Source of the DNA: Mesorhizobium sp. ORS 3359
Lineage (GTDB): Bacteria; Pseudomonadota; Alphaproteobacteria; Rhizobiales; Rhizobiaceae
Direction of reading: 5' to 3'
NCBI GenBank assembly: GCA_000824845.1
Contig: CCNC01000204.1
Span: 61,071 to 125,070, forward strand
Length of the DNA stretch: 64,000 bases
Shown: in pieces, positions 59,315 through 64,000 of the stretch
How the letters are laid out: every line of letters starts with the position of its first letter
Numbering within the stretch: the first letter of the stretch is position 1
The notes under the pieces: generated by a model
What the model was told of the DNA's origin: nothing
Seen by the model: only the letters and a program-made list of their open reading frames with translations
Database searches by the model: none
Program-made: the position numbers and the translations under genes

Positions 59315-61438
59315 ATGACATTTCGTGAACGCCTCCAGGCCTGGCGATACAATCTCGTGCCCGATCATCTGGTCGGCGAGATCCTGACCAAGCGCTGGAC
59401 CGACAATGCCATACCGTTCCTGGCGCTGGTGGCGACGCTCGGCGTGTTCGGCTCGATCATTCCGGGTTTCTTCAAGCTCACCTCGCTGCAGGAATCGACA
59501 CGCCAGTTGGGTGAGTTCTCGCTGGTGGTCATCGGCATGACGGTGGTGATGCTGGGCGGCGGCATCGACCTCTCGGTCGGCTCGATCTTCGCGCTGTCCT
59601 GCTTCTCCGCCGTCTATGTCTTCTTCATCCTCGAACAGTCGATCTGGCTGGCCTTGGCCGCGGCGCTCGCCACCGGTCTCATTTTCGGCGCCATCAACGG
59701 CTACCTCGTCGGCTATCTGAGGCTGCGCGCCTTTCTCACCACGCTGGTCACCTTCATCTTCGGGCGGGCGCTGTTCGACATATTGGTCAGCACCTACGCC
59801 GCCGACGTGCAGCTTTCCCAGGCCTCGTCCGACGTGCTCGATTTCATCGGCGACGGGACATTCTGGGGCCTGTCGATTTCGGTCTGGCTGGCCGTCATCC
59901 TCGCCATCGTCACGCATATCGCGCTGACGCGATCGCGGCCGGGCTGGCACGTGCTGGCGGTCGGCGGCTCACGCCGCTCGGCGCACAATGCCGGTATCCG
60001 CGTGCGCCGAACAGTCTTCATGACCTATGTCTTTTCCGGCTTCTGCTCGTCGATCGGCGGGTTCCTCATCGCCTGCCGGCTGAGCGGGGCGGGGCCGGGC
60101 ACCGGCCTCAACCTGGAGATCATGGCGCTGACGGCGGCGGTGGTCGGGGGCGTCAGCCTCGGCGGTGGACGCGGCTCGGTGGTCAAGGGCCTGATGGGCG
60201 CCATCATCGTGCTTACCATGACCAACGGCCTGATCCGGCTCGGCTACGGCACCGGCACCAACCAGATGGTGCTCGGCATTCTGCTCGCGGTCGCCGTCAC
60301 CATCGACATCCGCTGGCTGAAGAACCGCCACAAGGTCCTGAACGAGGTCTATGTCGCGCCGGTCTATCTCAAGATGGGTGAGACCCAATCCGCCGCGCTC
60401 GGTTCCGGCACGCCCTACGAGCTCGACAACCGGCTGTCGGCAGCGGACCATATCGGGTTGGGTGAGCTGGAAGGGCCGGAGGATGTCATCCTCGATCGTG
60501 ACGACCATCTCTATTGCGGCACACGCCACGGCGAGATCGTTCGCTTCTTCGCGCCGGACTATGTGAAATCGGAAGTGTTTGCCCATATCGGCGGTTTTCC
60601 GCTGGGTCTTGCTTTCGACAAGCAAGGCAATCTGATCAGCTGCGTCGGCGCCATGGGGCTCTATTCGGTCTCGCCGGAGCGCGAGGTGAAGCGCCTTTCG
60701 GCCGAAACGTCGCGCTCCTGGACCTCGATCGTCGATGATGCGCGCCTGCGCGACCCGAACGACTGCGATATCGCGCCGGACGGCCGCATCTATTTCACGG
60801 ATTCCACCAAGCGCTATGACGCGCATGACTGGGCGCTGGATTCGATCGAGAACCGCGCCACCGGACGCCTGCTGGTCTATGATCCGAAGGACGGCTCGAC
60901 CAAGACGCTGCTCGACGGTTATCGCTACACCAACGGGGTCTGCATGGCGCATGACGGCAAGTCGCTGTTCTTCGCCGAAAGCTGGGCCTGCCGCGTGCAT
61001 CGCTACTGGCTGGAAGGGCCGAAGGCAGGCACCGCCGAATGCGTCATCCGCGACATGCCAGGCTATCCCGATAACATCAACCGCGCCTCCGACGGCAATT
61101 ACTGGATGGCCTGGCTCGGCATGCGCACGCCGAGCTTCGATCTGTCGCTGCGTCATCCCGACATGCGCAAGCGGATGACGCGGCGCCTGCCGCAGGACGA
61201 ATGGCTGTTCCCCAACATCAACACTGGCGGCGTGGTGAAGTTCAACGAGAAGGGTGGCATCGTCGAGACGCTCGGCGATCTTTCCGGCAGTGCGCATCCG
61301 ATGGTGACGTCGATGCGCGAGCACAAGGGCTATCTGTTCGTCGGCGGCATCCTCAACAACCGCATCGGCCGCTACAAGATTTCGGGCGCCGACCCGAACT
61401 GGACCAGCCCCGCTTCCTATTGGGGAGCAAGACCATGA
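59315..61438 (+). CDS. Fusion: RbsC-type ABC permease with C-terminal SMP-30/strictosidine-synthase-like beta-propeller
   Basis: A 707-residue protein in one uninterrupted frame. Residues 1 to about 345 form an RbsC-type permease (GMTVVMLGGGIDLSVGSIFA near 67-86; GGVSLGGGRGSVVKGLMGAI near 282-301). Residues from about 400 on form a propeller of the strictosidine synthase/SMP-30 type: GPEDVILDRDDHLYCGTRHG, CDIAPDGRIYFTDSTKRYD, YTNGVCMAHDGKSLFFAESW, PGYPDNINRASDGNYWMAW. In RbsC-type proteins the C-terminus is cytoplasmic, so the propeller should face the cytoplasm at the pore exit. A lactonase-type or sensing role on incoming substrate is possible. The ATG at 59315 has only a weak ribosome site. 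The stop overlaps the next gene by 4 bases. Confidence 0.9.
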   Translation: MTFRERLQAWRYNLVPDHLVGEILTKRWTDNAIPFLALVATLGVFGSIIPGFFKLTSLQESTRQLGEFSLVVIGMTVVMLGGGIDLSVGSIFALSCFSAVYVFFILEQSIWLALAAALATGLIFGAINGYLVGYLRLRAFLTTLVTFIFGRALFDILVSTYAADVQLSQASSDVLDFIGDGTFWGLSISVWLAVILAIVTHIALTRSRPGWHVLAVGGSRRSAHNAGIRVRRTVFMTYVFSGFCSSIGGFLIACRLSGAGPGTGLNLEIMALTAAVVGGVSLGGGRGSVVKGLMGAIIVLTMTNGLIRLGYGTGTNQMVLGILLAVAVTIDIRWLKNRHKVLNEVYVAPVYLKMGETQSAALGSGTPYELDNRLSAADHIGLGELEGPEDVILDRDDHLYCGTRHGEIVRFFAPDYVKSEVFAHIGGFPLGLAFDKQGNLISCVGAMGLYSVSPEREVKRLSAETSRSWTSIVDDARLRDPNDCDIAPDGRIYFTDSTKRYDAHDWALDSIENRATGRLLVYDPKDGSTKTLLDGYRYTNGVCMAHDGKSLFFAESWACRVHRYWLEGPKAGTAECVIRDMPGYPDNINRASDGNYWMAWLGMRTPSFDLSLRHPDMRKRMTRRLPQDEWLFPNINTGGVVKFNEKGGIVETLGDLSGSAHPMVTSMREHKGYLFVGGILNNRIGRYKISGADPNWTSPASYWGARP

Positions 61439-62484
61439 TCCTCGATCCGATCCTGGATGTCTTTCGCGGCAAGGCGGTCACCATCCCGCCGCTCGACGGC
61501 GCCTTCCGTCCCAACACGCGGCTGGACGACGCGCCGCCCTTCGCCGAGTTGACCGAGCCGGACAATCTGCTGTTGGCGGCCGGCCGGCTGCTCGTCTCCA
61601 GCGGCAATGCCGTCCTTGCGATCGCGGCCGGTGCCGAGCCCGTCGCGGTCGAGACCTTTCAATCTCCTGTCACCGCGCTGGCGCTGTCGCCATCGGGCGA
61701 ACTCACGGTTGGGCTGCAAAGCGGCAAGTTGCTGATTGGCGGCAAGGAGGTTTCGCTGCCGGCCGAATTAAGCTGCATCACCGCGCTTGCCTATGCCGAT
61801 GACGGCGCGCTGTGGCTGGCCAATGGTTCGGCGCAGCACCTGCCTTCGCAATGGGCGGCCGACCTGATGAAGAAGGGCGCGTCCGGCTCGCTGTGGCGAT
61901 GCGGGCCGGGGGGTATCGGTTTCCAGAGGATCGCCGGCGACATTGCCTTTCCCTATGGGCTGCATCCGGTCGGCGCCGATGTGCTGGTGAGCGAAAGCTG
62001 GCGCCACCAGCTCTTGCGCTTCGACGGATCGAACGGCAACCGCTCGACGGTGCTGACGCATCTGCCCGGCTATCCCGCGCGGCTTTCGCCGGCCAGCGAT
62101 GGTGGCGCCTGGCTGACCCTGTTCGCGCCGCGCAACCGGCTGATCGAATTCGTGCTGCAGGAAACGCACTATCGCCAGGACATGATCGATCAGGTGCCGC
62201 CGGCCTACTGGATCGCTCCCGCGCTCGCCTCCAACCGCAGCTTCCTCGAGCCGCTGCAATGCGGCGGCATCCGCACCATGGGCATCCACAAGCCGTGGTC
62301 GCCCAGCCGCTCCTACGGGCTCGTCGTGAAGCTCGACCCGTCCCTGCAGCCGCAATTCAGCCTGCACAGCCGCGCCAACGGCACGCGCCACGGCATCTGC
62401 AGCGTGGCCGAACGGGATGGCCGCCTTTTCGTCGCCTCGAAAGGCGGCGATTGCGTGCTGGCGCTCGATACGGGAGGTTTCTGA
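61435..62484 (+). CDS. Beta-propeller protein, SMP-30/strictosidine-synthase-like
   Basis: A 349-residue soluble protein without signal peptide. It has the same propeller pattern as the C-terminal half of the preceding fusion: FPYGLHPVGADVLVSESWRH, LPGYPARLSPASDGGAWLTL, then a C-terminal blade ending RLFVASKGGDCVLALDTGGF. It is therefore a divergent paralogue of that domain. The ATG at 61435 overlaps the fusion stop (ATGA), and its own stop shares a base with the ATPase start. Two related propellers beside one transporter suggest a heteromeric complex at the cytoplasmic mouth of the channel or two successive hydrolytic steps. Metal ligands of SMP-30 lactonases cannot be assigned securely. Confidence 0.82.
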   Translation: MILDPILDVFRGKAVTIPPLDGAFRPNTRLDDAPPFAELTEPDNLLLAAGRLLVSSGNAVLAIAAGAEPVAVETFQSPVTALALSPSGELTVGLQSGKLLIGGKEVSLPAELSCITALAYADDGALWLANGSAQHLPSQWAADLMKKGASGSLWRCGPGGIGFQRIAGDIAFPYGLHPVGADVLVSESWRHQLLRFDGSNGNRSTVLTHLPGYPARLSPASDGGAWLTLFAPRNRLIEFVLQETHYRQDMIDQVPPAYWIAPALASNRSFLEPLQCGGIRTMGIHKPWSPSRSYGLVVKLDPSLQPQFSLHSRANGTRHGICSVAERDGRLFVASKGGDCVLALDTGGF

Positions 62485-63980
62485 TGGAACCGATCGTCCG
62501 ACTGGAAAACGTCACCAAGACCTATCGCGGCGTGCCTGCAGTGAAGAACGTCACGTTCGATCTGAGGAAGGGCGAGATCCACGCGCTGCTCGGCGAGAAC
62601 GGCGCCGGCAAGTCTACGCTGACCAAGATCATCGCCGGCGTCGTCGACGCCACTTCGGGCAAGATGTTTCACAAGGGCGCAGAGACGGCTTACGCCTCAC
62701 CGCATGCAGCACTTGAAGCCGGCATCGCCATGGTGTTCCAGGAGACCAGCCTGGTGCCGTCGATGACGGTGGCGCAGAACCTCTATCTCGGCACCGAAAA
62801 GTTCCTCAACCGGCTGCGCGGCACATACATCTCGGCGCAGCAGTTCCTGCAGTCGCTGAATTTCCCGGTCGATCCCAATGCGATGGTGGCCACACTTGGC
62901 GCCGCCAAGCGGCAGATGGTGGAGATCGCGCGCGCCGTCCACCACAATGCCGAAATCATCATCTTCGACGAGCCGACGGCGACGCTGACGCCGGAGGAGA
63001 AGCGCCATTTCTTCGCGCTGATCCGGAGGCTCAAGGCGCGCGGCGTTTCCATCGTCTTCATCAGCCATGCGCTGGAAGAAGCGCTGATGATCGCCGACCG
63101 CATCACGATTCTGCGCGACGGTGAACTGGTGATTACCGATGACACCTCCGCCTTCGACCGCGACAGGATCGTCGCCGCCATGGTCGGACGTTCGCTGACG
63201 GGGCAGATCTACCGCCAGCGCGACGAGGCGAAGCTGCGCAAGGCCGGCAAGAAAGTGCTCTCGGTGCAGGACATCTCGATGAGCAACATCGTGCGCAACA
63301 ATTCCTTCTCGATCTTCGAGGGCCAGATCACAGGCGTGTTCGGCCTCATCGGCTCGGGCCGCACCGAGACGTTCAAGATCGTGTCGGGCATCTACAAGCG
63401 CGATTTCTTGCGCGGCGGCGCGATTGAGCTCGACGACAGGCCGGTGCGCTATCTGGTGCCGAGTGAAGCCGTGGCCGACGGCATCGTCTATGTCACCGAG
63501 GACCGGAAGAGCGAAGGCATCTTCGAGACGATGGGCATCGCCGAGAACCTGTTCGGCGGGCTGCTCGCCGCTGGCCGCGAAAAGGCCTGGGTGATCAACC
63601 AGCAGGAAATGCGGCAGCTCTCGGCCGAATGGACCAAGACGCTCAACATCAAGGCGATCAACGACAATGCGCGCGTGGTCGAGCTCTCCGGCGGCAACCA
63701 GCAAAAGGTGGTGATCGGCAAGGGGCTGGTGCAGCAGCCGCGCATCGTCATCTTCGACGAGCCCACGCGCGGCGTCGATGTCGGCGCCATCGCCGAGATC
63801 CACCAGATTATCAACCGGCTGGCCGACGAAGGTCTCGCCGTCGTCGTCATCTCGTCCTACCTGCCGGAGATCATGAACCTGTCGGACCGCATCCTGGTCT
63901 GCCGCCAGGGCCGCATCGTCGAGGAGTTCTCGCCGGCGGAGGCGACAGAGGAGAAGATTATGTATGCGGCGGTGCATTAG
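62484..63980 (+). CDS. Sugar ABC transporter ATP-binding protein with two nucleotide-binding domains (RbsA/MglA family)
   Basis: A 498-residue ATPase with two fused domains. Domain 1 has Walker A GENGAGKST near 36-44, a signature region LGAAKRQMVEIARAV in place of LSGGQ, and Walker B IIIFDEPTATL. Domain 2 has a Walker-A-like GLIGSGRTE that lacks the Lys, a full signature LSGGNQQKVVIGKGL and Walker B IVIFDEPTRGVDVG. As in RbsA, the two halves together form one good ATP site and one degenerate site. It drives the two-permease importer of this operon. The ATG follows GGGAGG and sits on the last base of the previous stop; the gene ends 20 bases before the window end. Confidence 0.93.
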   Translation: MEPIVRLENVTKTYRGVPAVKNVTFDLRKGEIHALLGENGAGKSTLTKIIAGVVDATSGKMFHKGAETAYASPHAALEAGIAMVFQETSLVPSMTVAQNLYLGTEKFLNRLRGTYISAQQFLQSLNFPVDPNAMVATLGAAKRQMVEIARAVHHNAEIIIFDEPTATLTPEEKRHFFALIRRLKARGVSIVFISHALEEALMIADRITILRDGELVITDDTSAFDRDRIVAAMVGRSLTGQIYRQRDEAKLRKAGKKVLSVQDISMSNIVRNNSFSIFEGQITGVFGLIGSGRTETFKIVSGIYKRDFLRGGAIELDDRPVRYLVPSEAVADGIVYVTEDRKSEGIFETMGIAENLFGGLLAAGREKAWVINQQEMRQLSAEWTKTLNIKAINDNARVVELSGGNQQKVVIGKGLVQQPRIVIFDEPTRGVDVGAIAEIHQIINRLADEGLAVVVISSYLPEIMNLSDRILVCRQGRIVEEFSPAEATEEKIMYAAVH

Positions 63981-64000
63981 ATTCAGGTGAGGCCGGCCTG

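Overview
The window looks like the chromosome, or a large replicon, of a rhizobial alphaproteobacterium, most probably Mesorhizobium or a close relative. The support is high GC, dense coding with many 1-4 base stop/start overlaps, five ABC importers in 64 kb, a pcaQ/pcaDCHGB arrangement with PcaQ boxes like those known from Sinorhizobium, a near-consensus EcfG promoter before a trehalose operon, and short palindromic intergenic repeats of types common in Rhizobiales. I see no rRNA, tRNA, CRISPR array, insertion sequence or prophage. No gene-free stretch exceeds 300 bases.

Layout. 1-10.7 kb: the end of an isocitrate/isopropylmalate-dehydrogenase-family gene, an FMN 2-hydroxyacid dehydrogenase, S-formylglutathione hydrolase, then a stress/carbohydrate block (DUF2231 protein, lipoprotein sugar dehydrogenase, GT4 glycosyltransferase, glycogen-debranching-type enzyme, membrane-anchored GT20 synthase, OtsB phosphatase). 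10.7-18.4 kb (minus strand): a ROK regulator, an M20 deacylase-like hydrolase, two tandem paralogous sugar-type binding proteins, a permease, a YhfX-like PLP protein and an ATPase. 18.6-24.6 kb: a hydroxyacid dehydrogenase divergent from a LacI regulator that precedes an allose-type ABC importer and a ketose-3-epimerase-like protein. 24.8-41.5 kb: a complete protocatechuate branch of the beta-ketoadipate pathway (pcaDCHGB-pobA, pcaIJF, regulators pcaQ and pcaR) plus a Liv-type importer whose operon ends with a coniferyl-alcohol-dehydrogenase-like SDR and a benzaldehyde/vanillin-type aldehyde dehydrogenase. 41.7-52.7 kb: a GntR-led run with an ADP-ribosylglycohydrolase, a PfkB kinase, a Pot-type importer, a Gfo/Idh/MocA oxidoreductase, a TIM-barrel isomerase, a MocD-like diiron membrane oxygenase, a MocE-like Rieske ferredoxin and a PanB-like protein. 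52.8-56.9 kb: a histidine-ammonia-lyase homologue lacking the MIO-forming serine, an ornithine-cyclodeaminase homologue and a divergent MFS exporter. 57.1-64 kb: a ribose-type ABC operon in which one permease is fused to an SMP-30/strictosidine-synthase-like propeller, followed by a second propeller gene and a double-domain ATPase.

How it fits together. Most of the window is scavenging capacity: each importer is packed with enzymes for its probable substrate and a dedicated regulator. The best-understood part is aromatic: PcaQ boxes sit before both pcaD and the Liv-type binding-protein gene, inside an 80-base inverted duplication that carries the whole promoter. The strongest candidates for undescribed biology are the 41.7-52.7 kb catabolic run, the MIO-less lyase/cyclodeaminase pair, the permease-propeller fusion operon and the YhfX/M20/tandem-binding-protein operon. 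All functions are read from sequence motifs and family knowledge; no database search was run.
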